From assembly GCA_950106755.1 (NCBI GenBank), contig OX467090.1:7750001-7814000 (forward strand): 64,000 nt of DNA, in the 5' to 3' direction. The number at the start of each line of letters is the position of its first letter. The first letter of the stretch is position 1. The DNA is from Climacium dendroides (Eukaryota; Streptophyta; Bryopsida; Hypnales; Climaciaceae). Position numbers and translations under genes: made by a program. Below the pieces are notes generated by a model that made no database searches, was not told where the DNA came from, and saw only the letters and a program-made list of their open reading frames with translations. Below, in pieces: positions 10,513-22,279 of this stretch.

Positions 10513-13109
10513 CTAGAGCCCTAGCCCTTTAGCACGAGGAAGGACTTTCCAACTACTAGTCATGTCTCTCAGTTCAGGAAAAACTGAATCAGGTTGCCGA
10601 TAGCGCAAGTCCATGCAACCAAAGTAAATATTACTAGCCATGAGATCTTTGACATCTTGTAAGTGCTTTTGCAATGTGGGATTCCAAGCTTCAACCTCCA
10701 AATCCATGATTGCACGAGCATATGTGTTTGTCAAGTCCGTCTGGACAAAAGGCTTCCCTTCACATTCCATCATCACAGTGATCAAATTACGAGGGTTTTC
10801 CTCTATCAGGCTCTCCTTGTGGTATGATTGGAGATCATTTACAAATCCGATATGGATGGATACTATCTTGGTTACATTTTCAAAGTATGGAGTTGTCTTC
10901 AATATACTTGGAATGTAGGAATTGTTGGCAAGCTCTATCCCCATTTGAATAAATTTTCCACCAACATTTGCAACACGCACAAGAGCATATGATTCCAAGT
11001 CTTTGAAGTATAAGTTATGGCCTTGGAGAATGTCCACATAGCTAGCAACACTAGAGTGGTGGTGTTCTATGACACATGCGACATAATTCTCCAACCATTC
11101 GGGGTTAGACAATTCCAACATGTCCCGCCCTGATTCCCACATCAAGGTCTCAATCAAGGGAGCAGAATTGCTTGGTTTCACTTGTTGACTTAAAATCGCA
11201 CCCAAGTGGTCGAGATATTCTTGAATGTTTTCAGGGCTTCCACATGCACTTTGGTTGATGCCATACTGGTCTAGACGAAACTCATCTGGGGTGTCGAAAA
11301 AGAGATCATCTATCAAGAACAATAGTGCATAACTAAAGGACATTGCTACAAGCCGATCAACATTGATTACATGAGGGTATATGTAGCTTGCTACGGAAGG
11401 GCCTCCATAACAATAGGATTCCATGGAAATGACATGTGGATAGCGCTCAACATATTGGTGCAAGCGTTTTTCAGCCTCATCTACATACTTGGCTTGTTGC
11501 AAAGGTGGTAGGCCATCAATGACCATGGAAAACAAGGAAGGAAGTTGATCATCCATTGTGGATGCAAATTTGGTTGATGAAATTGGATCCATGAGCTCCA
11601 CATTTTTGGTCCCTGAGCAAGCTAAGTCAAATCAAATATTAGGGTCTTCAAAATTGACTCAAAACAAGAGGAGTGACTAAGGTAGTTGACTCATTTCCAA
11701 CCACTTAAGCAATTAGGCATATTTGGAGCGTAGTTTTTTTGAGTGCGGAATTTTTTCCATGTACTAAAAGAGTTTTGAAGGATTGTATATTTATCTAAAA
11801 TTTTATTATACAAAATATAATTATCATGAATTTTAGTGAAAGATTCTCTTTGACTTGTAATAGTGATGTAGACCTTTCAATTTCTAACTGTAGGCTAATT
11901 GCAAAATCAACCAAGGACTAATTGCAATATTGATAGCCTTACAGCCAATCATAATGCACCACAACTACTCCTCAAACTTCACCACAACTTCTCATAAAGA
12001 AATCCCAACTTCATGGAAAGAAAGTAGCCTATAGATTGGAAATGAGGTGATAGTTGGAAATGGATCAGCTACTATAATCCCATGTTCTTTAGTGAATGAT
12101 GGATGTTTCTGAATTTTTTTTGTCAGATACTTGTTTTTTTTAATGAAAGATTCTAGATAAGGCAATTGAACATGTGAGATGCAGCCAACTAGACTCCATG
12201 GGGGATGAAATGCGCCATTGCACAATAATGGGTTACTTTGGTGATCAAGAACTGCATCTCTTTTTGCAATTTTTTTTCTCCAGATCTCATTAGACGAGTT
12301 TTCGATGAAAACAACTGTGAAACAGTATAAGTACATGTCAGAAACAGTTTGCTATGCTACCCTGCACCAGAACTGTTGAGACACAATCTGTTCAGCAGTG
12401 AACAACAAATTTCAAAGGTGAAGTAGTAACTATTTGAAGCTATTGCGCAAAGCCTGCATTTGCGTTGTAGTTGCAACCACAGACAAGTGAAGAATCGGAA
12501 AAATACCAGGACCGGACTCTGTATAGTGCAATGCCGAACGAGGAGGAGGTGGTAACGCAAAATATAGGGCCGACGAGGTGGTCCTTTACTTTGCAAAGTG
12601 CCCGACGACGAGAGACGTTGCCCAGCGTAAACCGTGGCCAGGAAATGTCCCGTACATGTAGAACTTTGAGATGTCGGATGAAATAGTCGTAATGTCTGAT
12701 TATGCAGGCAAAATTGCGTAACTGGGCATCACGACCTGACTGTGCAACACAACACAACTGCAGAATGTACTAGAAATTTCCTGGCGGAGGTTTACGTACA
12801 GTGCAGTGCTCTCCCCAAATGATGGCTTCCCCTTTCTCCCTTTCAGCAGTCTACTGGGAGGGCATCGCACAACCCTCTCCGGATCGACAACAACAAGCAA
12901 GCACTTTCCATAGCAAATAAAACTGCAGAATGCACTGAGAAGATGCTGGACTTTGGCAGGTTCTTCTCATACAGAGCATTTGAACAAGGGTCGTCAGAAG
13001 GGCTGGAGGCCGGCGTACCTTTCGAATCGTGCACACCAGCGCCCTTCGCAGGAACTTCGACAGCAGGTGCATCTTCGGCACGGGAGGAGAAAGACGATGC
13101 TTGCACCAT
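10513..13109 (-). CDS. Terpene synthase A, MTPSL type, two exons
   Basis: Predicted class I terpene synthase: metal-dependent ionisation and cyclisation of a prenyl diphosphate; substrate and product are not predictable. Exon 2 is 11612-10513. Numbering from the GTG at 11601, it shows DDLFFD (DDxxxD) at 98-103, NDLQSYHKE (NDxxSxxxE) at 255-263, and an RY pair at 333-334 before the C-terminus, in the usual order and spacing. The length fits one alpha domain with no beta or gamma domain. Exon 2 has an acceptor (TTGCTCAG) directly upstream and an in-frame ATG at 11592. Exon 1 is proposed at 13109-13019, with donor AAAG/GTACG. Joining the two keeps the frame and gives about 396 residues (409 if the in-frame ATG at 13148 is used). 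Relative to B it lacks five residues just after FVQT. No transit peptide is obvious. The reading frame is intact. A Copia element lies 86 bp upstream of its TATA box. Confidence 0.85.
11613..13018 (-). other. Proposed intron of synthase A
   Basis: 1406 bp between a GT donor at 13018-13017 and a CAG acceptor at 11614-11613 (minus sense). It contains a hairpin module at about 12690-12735 and a block (11680-12340) repeated near 22280-22730 and in the right arm at 34640-35040 and 32540-32930. Short open frames in this interval are not supported. If the intron is not used, translation could begin at the exon 2 ATG (11592). Confidence 0.55.
12690..12735. other. Hairpin module, copy 2
   Basis: CGTAATGTCTGATTATGCAG, then a CAAAA-type loop, then a near reverse complement ending CATCACG. 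It lies within the synthase A intron. The same structure occurs at 9244-9289 and 34276-34321 with paired changes, for example TCTG/CAGA against CCCA/TGGG. Confidence 0.5.
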
Positions 13110-13234
13110 GATCAACGAAGGGGCTGTAACCTCACAGGAAGCTCTCAAAGGAAATTCTCACAGGAAATTGGCCTTGAATGTGAGCACTCTTGCTGATGGA
13201 TTAGCTCATGAAACAACAACAAAGGGAGTCTCCG

Positions 13235-13241
13235 TTTTATA
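13235..13241 (-). promoter_or_regulatory. TATA box of synthase A
   Basis: TATAAAA on minus, matching the TATA boxes at 642-648 and 33777-33783 in an otherwise similar context. It lies about 90 bp upstream of the in-frame ATG at 13148. The conserved upstream block is cut at 13326, where the Copia element begins. Confidence 0.7.
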
Positions 13242-13326
13242 GGCCACACTGACCCAGGAAACCAGCAGGGTGGGACCATTGCTAAACACTGTGAACAGAT
13301 GAACTCTCAGAAATACCCGTTCCACT

Positions 13327-13531
13327 TGTTGAGTATAATAAACGAAACAAAACCTCAAAGAACACAAACACAAAGTTGCAAGAGAAAAAATACACATACT
13401 AACATTGATAGTAGGAAGTATATAGAAGGGGAGAGAGACGATGAATAGTACTCTCTCCCTATTGGCTAAGAACTACTTTGTTGACTAACTCGCCACATGT
13501 ATGGAGAGCGTTCACACTATAAATCTTAACA
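13327..13531 (-). repeat. Copia 3' LTR (205 bp)
   Basis: Starts TGTTGAGTATAATAAACG and ends CTTAACA on the plus strand. It differs from the other LTR by one single-base indel in an A run and one substitution by my reading, so the insertion is recent. It abuts the truncated promoter block of synthase A. Confidence 0.95.
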
Positions 13532-13550
13532 CTCCTCCTCACTCGACATA
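13532..13550 (-). promoter_or_regulatory. Copia polypurine tract
   Basis: On minus the sequence immediately before the 3' LTR reads GAGTGAGGAGGAG, a purine run in the position expected for plus-strand priming. Confidence 0.7.
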
Positions 13551-14082
13551 ATAAGGATAAAATATTTTGATTTAATGCGGGCTGGTCGATGAAGGCAATA
13601 AAATCAATTGAATGTCGAACACAGTCGCCAAGTCGTGGACTTGGTCGGCTGGTTTCATACGTCGGTGGTCAGATAATCGGTCCGCGGTTCGATCTTCGTC
13701 GGCTGCGTTGACTGGTTCGAGAGACTCACGGCTTGGCATACTAGTGAGGCAGGAATAACAGTCGACCCGCTATCCTACCCCTGAGCTGTGAATGTGACAA
13801 GATGTTGTACACCTCAAGATGGTTAACAAGCTTCAGTATTGAATCCCAAACCGTGGTTCTTACCACGACCCCACCTTTTCTATTCGAAAATTCCCGTAAG
13901 ATTTTACGGTTGTTGCCTCATTAAAACCTTATCTGGGAAAATCTTGGTTATATTTCAAAGATAAAATCACAGATGAAGGAAAAAGAGTACAACTCCTTTA
14001 TCAATCCATTCTCATAGTAAACCCCAGTGGGAAAAAATCATGGAAAGATATCAAAAGGATCAATAAATTTCATAATGAAAAT

Positions 14083-15654
14083 TTATTGAATTTCTTGTTC
14101 TAAAAGACCACGTCGCCGCATTTCAATATCATGGACAAGTCGGCGATGAGTAGATGCTGGAAGGGCCTTGGTAAAAAGATCAGCTAGATTATTTACTGAT
14201 GCAATTTTCTTGATCTCAACTACTTTGTCTGTAATCAAATCATTGGTATAGGTGAAATACTTTGGATCAATATGCTTTGTACGATCACCTTTAATAAAAC
14301 CTGCTTGCATTTGAGTAACACAAGCACTATTGTCTTCATATAAAACAGTTGGAGAATTATCATAAAATAATCTACAATTTGTTCGAATGAATTTGTCAAT
14401 CGATCTTAACCAGATGCATTCTCGAGATGCTTCATGTAAGGCAATGATTTCTGCATGATTCGATGATGTTGCAGTGATAGTTTGCTTTACTGATTTCCAA
14501 GATATTGCAGCTCCATGTTGCAAGAAAACATAGCTTGTTTGAGATTTTGATGTTGCAGGATCTGATCTATATCCAGCATCAGCATATCCAACCAATGTTG
14601 GATCTCGCGATCGAGTATAGTGTAGTCCCAAATCTTCAGTTCCTTTCAAATAACGAAAAAGATGTTTGATGCCATTCCAATGTTGAAGTGTAGGACGAGC
14701 ACTATGTCTTGTAAGAACACTAACTGCAAATGCAATGTCAGACCTTGTAGACGTAGCTAAGTATAAAAATGCTCCAACCGTAGCGAGGTATGGATAGTTT
14801 TCACCCAATGTTTCCTCCTCCTCCTCGCAAGGACAGTAAGGATCTTCACCGTTTGAACTCTGACATACCATAGGTGATGATAAAGGATAGGCATCGAGCA
14901 TGTTGAATCTTTTCAAGATTCAGTTGATGTATGTTGTTTGAGAAAGAAAAATGCTACCATCTTTCAAATGAAGAACTTGTAAACCAATACAAAATGCAGT
15001 TTTGCCAAGTACCTTCATTTCAAACTCACGAATAAGAAGTTGAGTGGCTGTAATACATGCAGATTTGGTACCGATAAGGTTCAAATCATCAACATAAACA
15101 GCAATGATGACGAAATCATCTTTATCTCGTTTGATAAAGAGATAGGGAAGCAATGTATCATTAATAAAATGATTCTCTATAAGAAATTGTCGTAGGCGTT
15201 GATACCACATGCGTTTAGATTGTTTGAGACCATATAGTGCACGTTGTAATTTAACGCCATGATATTTGCTTGGAATAGTTGCATTTGAATTTGTAGATTG
15301 AAGGCTAGGTGGGACTCTCATATATATATTAGTATGAAGTGAGCCATATAGATAAGCGATTACCACATCCATAAGTGTCATCTCAAGAATGATGTGTACC
15401 GCCATGCCAAGGAGATATCGAAAAGTAATAGTATCTATAACTGGTGAATATGTGATATCATAATCAATGCCAAACTTTTGTGTAAATCCTTGAGCAACAA
15501 GACGAACTTTGTAGCAAATAATCTGACCTTTGTCATTTCGTTTGCGTACAAAAACAAGTTTGTATCCAAGAGGTCGTGAATTAAGATTATTCACGATGGG
15601 TCCAAAGACTTGTCTCTTGCACAAAGATTCATACTCCTCCTCAATAGCAGCTTT
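14083..15654 (-). pseudogene. Copia reverse transcriptase and RNase H (broken)
   Basis: The RT part (from 15624) shows RLVAQGFTQ, LMDVV and the catalytic YVDDL. The RNase H part (14083-14916) shows GYADAGYRSD, an SSNHAEIIAL segment, YEDNSACV and a KHIDPKYF segment. The two parts are in one frame, separated only by a TGA at 14920-14922. A TAG at 15655-15657 separates them from the integrase. No frameshift is visible. The C-terminus ends in a normal stop at 14083. Confidence 0.9.
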
Positions 15655-17160
15655 CTACTTGAGCCAGTCAGAGCGATTCATCACTTCTTCAATAGTACGC
15701 GGTTCAGGGTCATCTTTCTCGCAAGAAAGATTTTCTACAATTATAGAAATGAAATTTTCATCTATGTCAATACTTGCTCTGTCCCATACGTGACCCGTAC
15801 CGCAGTACATCACAGATAATTCTGTGTTTGACTGAGACATTTCTCCTTCTGAAGTAGATGGATGAATAAAATGGGAAGTGGTTGCTGTAGGTAGAGAAGG
15901 ATTAGCAGCATCAAAGATTGTCTTGCGTTTGCGTGGTTGCTTGTCTGGTCCTCGAATCCGTTTGCTAAGAGATTGAGGAGTCGTACTGGTTGTAATTTCT
16001 GGTACAAATATTCGAGCAGGAAGATTTCGAGCTTCATTCAATGGAGTTTTTGTAATCTGTGGCGCATCATTAAAACCATCAGGTGTCTGATCCGCAATCT
16101 TTTGTAAATGCAAAATCTTGGCAACTTCAGTTTCAGCCAAGGATGATCGTGGATCAGGATTTGATGTAAGTGTTTGAGGTGCTTGAAATGTAAGACCAAT
16201 AGAAGTCTCTAGAATAAATGCTCCTCTTTTTAAAGATGGAAATACATCTTCTTCAAACCGACAGTTGGCGAAACGCGCACGAAGTAATATACCAGTAGAT
16301 GGATTAATGTATCGAATAATACTAGGAGAGTCAAATTCAACATAGATGCCTTCTTGACGATGAGCGCCAATAGTATAACGTTGAGGTTTTGCAATTGGAA
16401 CCCAAACACGGCATCCAAATACTCGCAAATGAGATACATTAAGAACTCGTCCTGAGAGAAGTTCTTGTGATGAAGCAATCTCTACAGATGAAAGACGAAG
16501 CCGAATTAAATTTGTAGCATGTAGAACTGCATGTCCCCACATATATGCTAGCAAATTTGCATGTAAAAGCAAAGGCCTCGTAATAAGTTGAATTCGCTTG
16601 ATGAAAGACTCTGCCAATCCATTTTGAGCATGTTCATAGGGAACTGAATATGTCAAATCAATCCCAGTGGCAATACAATAATCTTCGAAAGATTTGGATC
16701 GGAATTCTTGGGCATTATCCATCCGAAGCGTTTTTATTGGATAATCAAGAAAATGAGCCTTGAACCGGATAAGCATAGAAAGTAAGTTCGCAAAAGCCAA
16801 ATTTCTAGTTGATAGCAAAGAGATATGAGATTGTCTGCCTGCTGCATCAATCAAAACCAAAAAGTATCGAAATGGTCCAGACATTGGTGTTATGGGACCA
16901 CAAATATCACCATGCAGTCTTGAAAGCATTGGTGGTAATTCACTGGGCAGCTTCCATAGAGATGATCTGGCAATTAATTTGCCTTGTACACATGCTTGAC
17001 ATAGTGTCATTGAATTTACATCAGCTGGCTGTAAATTATGACCAAGTACACATGGAAGAATTTTCCGAAATAAAGTGGAGCCTGGATGACCCAGTCTTCT
17101 ATGCCATAGTGAAATTTTATTTTATTTAGAAGATGAAGCAAAACTAGATACAGATGGTGG
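15655..17160 (-). pseudogene. Copia integrase with GAG-pre-integrase segment (broken)
   Basis: An LWHRRLGHPG segment followed by CQAC forms the zinc-binding region. The catalytic core has GDICGPI (D), RMDNAQEF (D) and QNGLAESF (E), in the expected order and spacing. A TAA at 17122-17124 lies just before the zinc-binding region. The rest is open to the TAG at 15655-15657. Confidence 0.9.
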
Positions 17161-17649
17161 TCAGACTGGAATCCGATACAAGCCACTAGCCGCAGCAAAG
17201 GCTGTTTCTACTATTTTATTGTTTTGTACAAAAACCAGAGCCTCTCGCCTATCTATATTTCTGGTCGAGAGATGAAAACCATTGGTGCAGATATCTCGAT
17301 AGCTGATCAGGCTTCGAGGCGCAGAGGGAGAAAACATAGCATGCATGCATGTTATGGTGGTGCCCTTAAGCAAAATCACCTTTGCTGGTCCCTCCTGGAA
17401 ACGAAACACATTCGATCCAGCTATAGTTATTAAATTTCTGATTTGCCAAGTTAAAAGTTTATCAACATCAAAAAATTGTTTATCTTGTAAAATAGTATGT
17501 GTGGTTGCAGAGTCAAGGAGCGCATCACAAGACTCACCAGTGGAGGTATCCTCAGCAACATGTGTTTCAAAATCTTCAACTCCATACGGGTCCATAGCTG
17601 CATCCATTGTATGAGCTTCACGACCTTGAGCTCGAAGTTTCTTGTTCTC
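17161..17649 (-). pseudogene. Copia aspartic protease region (broken)
   Basis: LLDSATTHTI corresponds to the usual D-S-G-A-x-x-H active-site stretch of Copia proteases, with the glycine missing. The frame is bounded by a TAA at 17650-17652 and a TGA at 17161-17163. It is in frame with gag and integrase. Confidence 0.75.
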
Positions 17650-18621
17650 TTAGAACATCTTGACAAAATAGTCTGCTGTACGGCAAACATTGGCCAAATG
17701 GCCAACTCTACCACATTTGTGGCAAGTACGCGTCTCTGACTGACGCTTACCATGGTTTTGAGAAGAAGAATTGGTATTCTTCTTGTGCGCATGACTATGA
17801 CTATAATTATTGGACTGTTTTTGACGATGTTTCTTAAACTTTTGTGACTTAGGTTTGAAATGAGAAAAATTGACAGCATGAGACTCTGGTACCGTAGTCC
17901 CAATAGGGCGGGCCTCTGCATTGCGTAGAAGGATCTCGTTTTGCTTTTCAGCAAGAAGTAATAGAGACATGAGATCTGAATGATTCTCAAATTTCATATT
18001 TCTATATTGCTGGGCAAGTACAGCAGAAACCGGTGGGAATGTTGAGAGAGTTTTCTCAATCATTTCCTGTTCGGTAATGGTTTGACCACACAACTGTAAT
18101 TGCGATATGATGCGGTACAATTCATTATTGATAGCAACAAGTGTTGGAAAATCCAATACTCGTAAATGGGTCCAATTGTGGAGAGCTCTAGGAAGGAACA
18201 TCGTTTTCTAATGGTCAAACCGAGACTTGAGCTTCTGCCAAAGCTCATCTGGTTTTTCGATCTCTAAATACTAATGTTGTAGAGAAGGAACAACATGACG
18301 ACGAAGTAAGAGTAGAGGTTTCTAAGAAGTGGAAGCAGAAACAGTGGCAAGAGGAACAATGGAATCAGTGGCACTTACAGTAGGAATAGTGTCAAAAACA
18401 ATAGCATCTGATAGTCCCTTAGCAAATATATGTGCTTTGACCGTCCTCGCCCATAATAGATAATTACTGCCGTCAGCTGCTAGTTGTGTAAAAAGAAGAG
18501 GCTGAAGCCTTGGTGGCTCAATAATAGTAGTAGCCACCGGAATAGTCGTAGATGTAGCGACAGAAGATATTGAAGTAGTCATGATGTAGAATGAAGAGGA
18601 TAAAAATATTTTTCCAAGCAA
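17650..18621 (-). pseudogene. Copia gag (broken)
   Basis: The frame opens at 18621; a second ATG follows 13 codons later at 18582, before a Ser/Thr-rich leader. The C-terminal half (17650-18201) carries the CCHC zinc knuckle CHKCGRVGHLANVC. In-frame TAG codons lie at 18322, 18271 and 18208, with no frameshift between gag and RNase H. Confidence 0.85.
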
Positions 18622-18653
18622 ATTAGGTTTTTGGAAAAATTAGGATTTAAAAA

Positions 18654-18960
18654 TTAGGGATTTGAAATAAGAAATAAAGATAAAGATGAAGATATAATAA
18701 AAGATAAAGATAAAGGTATAATAAAGATAAAGAAAGATAAAGATGTAATAAATAAAAAATATAAAAATATAAAAAATATAAAATAAAAAGTAAAAGTAAA
18801 AAGTAAAAGTAAAAAGTAAAAAGTAAAAATAAAGATAAAGATAAAGATGAAAGTTATAGATAAAGAGAAAGAGAAAGACAACAATAAAGAAATAAAATTA
18901 TAAAATTATAAAAATAATATATGAAAAGTCAATAATAAATTTAAAATGAAATAAAATAAA
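18654..18960 (-). repeat. Low-complexity AAAGATA-rich leader
   Basis: Repeats of AAAGATAAAG, AAAAGTAAAAG and similar on plus, lying in the untranslated leader of the Copia element between gag and the 5' LTR. The open frames here are artefacts of composition. Confidence 0.75.
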
Positions 18961-18999
18961 ATAAAAACACTTGGGGTTTGGAGAGACAAGCAAGAAGCT

Positions 19000-19420
19000 T
19001 GAGGCGAAGGGGCGGAAGGGAGGAATGAAGAAGATGGAGAGAAAAAAAAATTTGAACCGAAGAGGGTTTGAAAAAAATATAAACAAGGAAAATAAGTGTG
19101 AAGCGGCAAGGCGAGAAGGAGGCGAAGTGGAGAGACCAAGGGTCGCTGTGGAGGGGGGGTCTGTGAGGGGGTCTGCGGAGGGGAGGGTCGGAGAGCGGGA
19201 GGGCGTTGGGGGTAGCGGAGGGTCGCAAAAAGGGGGGGGGAGTGCGACAGGAGATCGCAGGAAGGTCGGGGGAGGGAGCAGAGTGCTGGGGGAGTGGAGG
19301 CAGGGCCCGAGAAGGGAGAGCGGGGGGGCCGGCAAGAGTGGGAGGTGTGCAAGGCGGGGAGAGCAGCAGGCACAGCAGGGAGTGTGAAGAGGAGGGGAGG
19401 GGCTACAAAGCTCCTCCAAA
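19000..19420 (+). repeat. G-rich tract in the Copia leader
   Basis: Many runs of four to eight G on the plus strand (C-rich in the element's RNA sense), with quadruplex-forming potential. Long open frames on both strands here follow from base composition and are not genes. Confidence 0.75.
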
Positions 19421-19504
19421 AATCAAAATTCTAAACCGGAAGAGAAAGAGAAGAGAGAAAAAAAATAGAAAATAGAAATCGTGAGAATGTTCAAACTATA
19501 ACGT

Positions 19505-19522
19505 AAGAGCGTGCTGATAACG
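19505..19522 (-). promoter_or_regulatory. Copia primer-binding site
   Basis: On minus the bases directly after the 5' LTR read CGTTATCAGCACGCTCTT. The plus strand, AGCGTGCTGATAACG, looks like the anticodon arm of a tRNA-Ile rather than a tRNA 3' end. That would fit priming by an internally cleaved tRNA, as in some Copia elements. The tRNA comparison is from memory. Confidence 0.5.
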
Positions 19523-19728
19523 TGTTGAGTATAATAAACGAAACAAAACCTCAAAGAACACAAACACAAAGTTGCAAGAGAAAAAAATACACATACTAAC
19601 ATTGATAGTAGGAAGTATATACAAGGGGAGAGAGACGATGAATAGTACTCTCTCCCTATTGGCTAAGAACTACTTTGTTGACTAACTCGCCACATGTATG
19701 GAGAGCGTTCACACTATAAATCTTAACA
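19523..19728 (-). repeat. Copia 5' LTR (206 bp)
   Basis: Same sequence as 13327-13531 except for one extra A in an A run and one substitution. It is followed by the second copy of CCACT. Confidence 0.95.
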
Positions 19729-19733
19729 CCACT

Positions 19734-20440
19734 GACCACTTTTTAGCGTGGGTTCAGTTATTTTTTTTAGCCTGGCCAAAAAAAATAGTCAGAATAATGT
19801 CGGTTTGCGCTGTTTGCAGCATACACTCTGACTACTAGTGAGGTAAACATGCCTAACTGATTACCAAGCAGATTTATTACCAAGATGGCAGAGGTGTTAT
19901 GTAGGAACCTCAGATTGAGAAGCTATTTGTCAAGTGACGTTTTTTCCAGAGATTGAGAAGGTAGGCATTAAAGTTAATCATAAAATGAACCCCAATTTGT
20001 AGAAGGGGTGTTGCAGGAAGGTTTAATTAAGAATGAGTTAGTAAAAAAAAAATATAACACAAATTTCCATTAGACCAAGTTTAGGTGTTTCAAGGAGTTT
20101 TATCTTGTGTTTTTGCAAACTCCAGCTCTTAGTCCCTCATTGTATTGTACATAATACAATTAAGTAGCTTTATTTGCATGCAAAAATCAAGTCATTAGGA
20201 CAAGAAATGAATAATCTCTGATTCTTCAAAGTTTCTTCAGTTGGGATAATTTTGATCATGAATTGATAGATTGATGCTCTTGAAAGATGCTCAACGATTT
20301 GTCACCTTTGTAGCCACCACCTGGACTAGCAATCACTCCTACTTTCGCTGAGCACCCAGAGAAGTGGTGCTGATGTCAATGGCTGCGCATAAAAAACAGG
20401 ACCTCCACCTTCTATTTCCTCACATGGCAATGTGGCCAAT
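19734..20440. other. Left palindrome arm, no gene
   Basis: Continues the palindrome arm after the Copia element and pairs with about 32950-33690 in the right arm. The stretch 20280-20430 is repeated in diverged form at 22800-22920. No coding sequence is supported. Confidence 0.55.
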
Positions 20441-22252
20441 CATCATACTACTAAAATCACAACTCCTCTGTAATATCACAAATGCTACCATTAATACTAG
20501 GGGCTCATACTTGCTATGCTATGCATTCATTGAATCACATATTAGTAAAATTTTGATATATTTGAATAAAATGCATGATAATGATTTTGATAAGTCTTTA
20601 AAATAATTATTTTAAATATTTTGTAAAAATATTTTCAATTATGCATACATAGAAATTGTATTTTCACACAATGTGATATTATAGAAATAGAATAGCAGTT
20701 TGCAACCACTTCTGTAATATCACTTCTTACAAAGGGTGATATTATAAAAATAATATAGTTGTTGCAATTTAGGTGATATTAAAGAGGATCAATATGGTGA
20801 TATTAGAAGTAGCAAATCCATTGCTTCTCTTGGCTTTACACTTCTTTGTACTTCTATGATTTTGTGCTTTTGTGAACTTTGAGCTTTCATGATTTCAATT
20901 TTCTATTGCTACTACCAAATGATTTTGAGAAATTTATTCAATTGAAGTGATTTTGGATTCTACAACAATTAAGTTGTTCACAAAGTTTTTGAGATTTATA
21001 AATTTGTTTTTTCAATTCTTCAATTTGGGTTGCCATTTTTTGTAACAATGGAATCAAATTTCTAATGCATTATAATATATGTGTATCTTTTATAGTATTT
21101 ACCATTGCATATGTTTTATTCATCATTCAATAAATTTCTATTGTACATTTCAATATATGTTTACTTATAAAGAAAATTATACAAAGATTTTAGTCATTTT
21201 TATTTGAAGATTTATTGAAATTTTTATTCTACATTCTATCTAATACATAAAAATTCTTATAAAATTCTAATGATGAATGTGTATCATAGCAAGTGCCAAC
21301 CGCTAGTTAACCCCTAAATGCTCAACTGCGTGTTTTTTTTGTCATTATAGCAATTATAGCAATCTCGGGCAGCTCACTGTAAATGGAGATTTCATCATTT
21401 TTCTTTGAAAATTTCATACAATATGTGTCCGAGGAGTAGCTTTAAGGCCCAACAATTTTCAAAACTTTTGACGACATGGTTAAAAAGTTATTGCATGATA
21501 TGTCATTTTCAACATTCGGCGGGTAACTCAAAAAAATTCTGAAAAATCACTTTTAAAAAAAATATAAATTTGAAATTGGTTTTCTAAAGTTATATACACA
21601 TGAAAAGCTTCAAACCATTCCATTTTGATTTATGAGATGAAAGTTATGAGCAAATTTAGTTTGGGAGCACTTATGGATTCTCGACTCTAAAATAAACTTT
21701 GGAGTCCTTTATTGAATTTCAATTTTCAATATTTTTTGAAAAAAGTAAAATCCTAGGATATATATTGTATAATAAAACATTACAACCATTGGGATTCTCA
21801 TTTTTCAATTCTATAAATAAACTCTTAATAATTTAATGTTTTGAATGATTGTCTATTTTTTTCTACTTACTATTTTTTTCTACATGTTGTACAATTCCAA
21901 ATGATCTCAAATTTTTTAAGCATGTAGACAACTTGACTTGAAGAATGAATTCAAATAGTAACCACCATTTTGGACATTTTTTCATACAAATGTGACCTTG
22001 TAAAGTGCAGCTCCCGGTGTTTTGCAGGGACAAAAATGGATTTTTGTAAATTCAAATGATAATATCTTGCAATCTACATGGTGGAAATTTCTGAAAATTT
22101 TCCTACATCTTCTCAAACAAGTGTACTTCAAGATCCTATGGTTACATGTGCCTAAAAAAGTTTTTTCCTAAAATTTGATACTTATCCTAAAAAGTAAAAA
22201 TGGCAATTTTGTAGTGTTTTGGGTGAAAACATAGTCCAGTACATTTAAGGGT
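20441..22252 (-). mobile_element. 1.8-kb insertion in the left arm (repeat family, copy b)
   Basis: The right arm has the empty site (GGCCAAT joined to TAACTTAC near 32925). Here the two halves are separated by 1812 bp that match 4560-7640 in inverse orientation. It contains the foldback element 20497-21306. No coding region. I could not define a clean target-site duplication, so the mobilising mechanism is unknown. Confidence 0.6.
20497..21306. mobile_element. Foldback (MITE-like) element, 810 bp
   Basis: Both ends start CTAG and are related inverted repeats over about 70 bp: CACTTGCTATG-type, then CATTCAT, then a TTAG...AATTTT stretch. The interior has recurring GTGATATTA/TAATATCAC phrases. 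A degraded copy lies at about 5500-6290. Non-coding. Confidence 0.55.
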
Positions 22253-22279
22253 TAACTTACTTGCTTGATAGAGTTGCAA

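Larger units (their letters stand above)
13327..19728 (-). mobile_element. Copia LTR retrotransposon, 6.4 kb
   Basis: Complete structure: two LTRs with TG...CA ends, a 5-bp duplication (CCACT at 13322-13326 and 19729-19733), a candidate primer-binding site inside the 5' LTR, a purine tract inside the 3' LTR, and gag-protease-integrase-RT-RNase H in Copia order on minus. The right palindrome arm has the uninterrupted target, with one copy of the duplicated bases, so the insertion is younger than the palindrome. The internal reading frame carries eight nonsense codons. Confidence 0.95.

Noticed and set aside
18898..19419. Long Pro/Ser/Leu-rich open frame on minus and Gly/Arg-rich frames on plus
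   Set aside because: Explained by the G-rich tract in the Copia leader; open on several frames at once.
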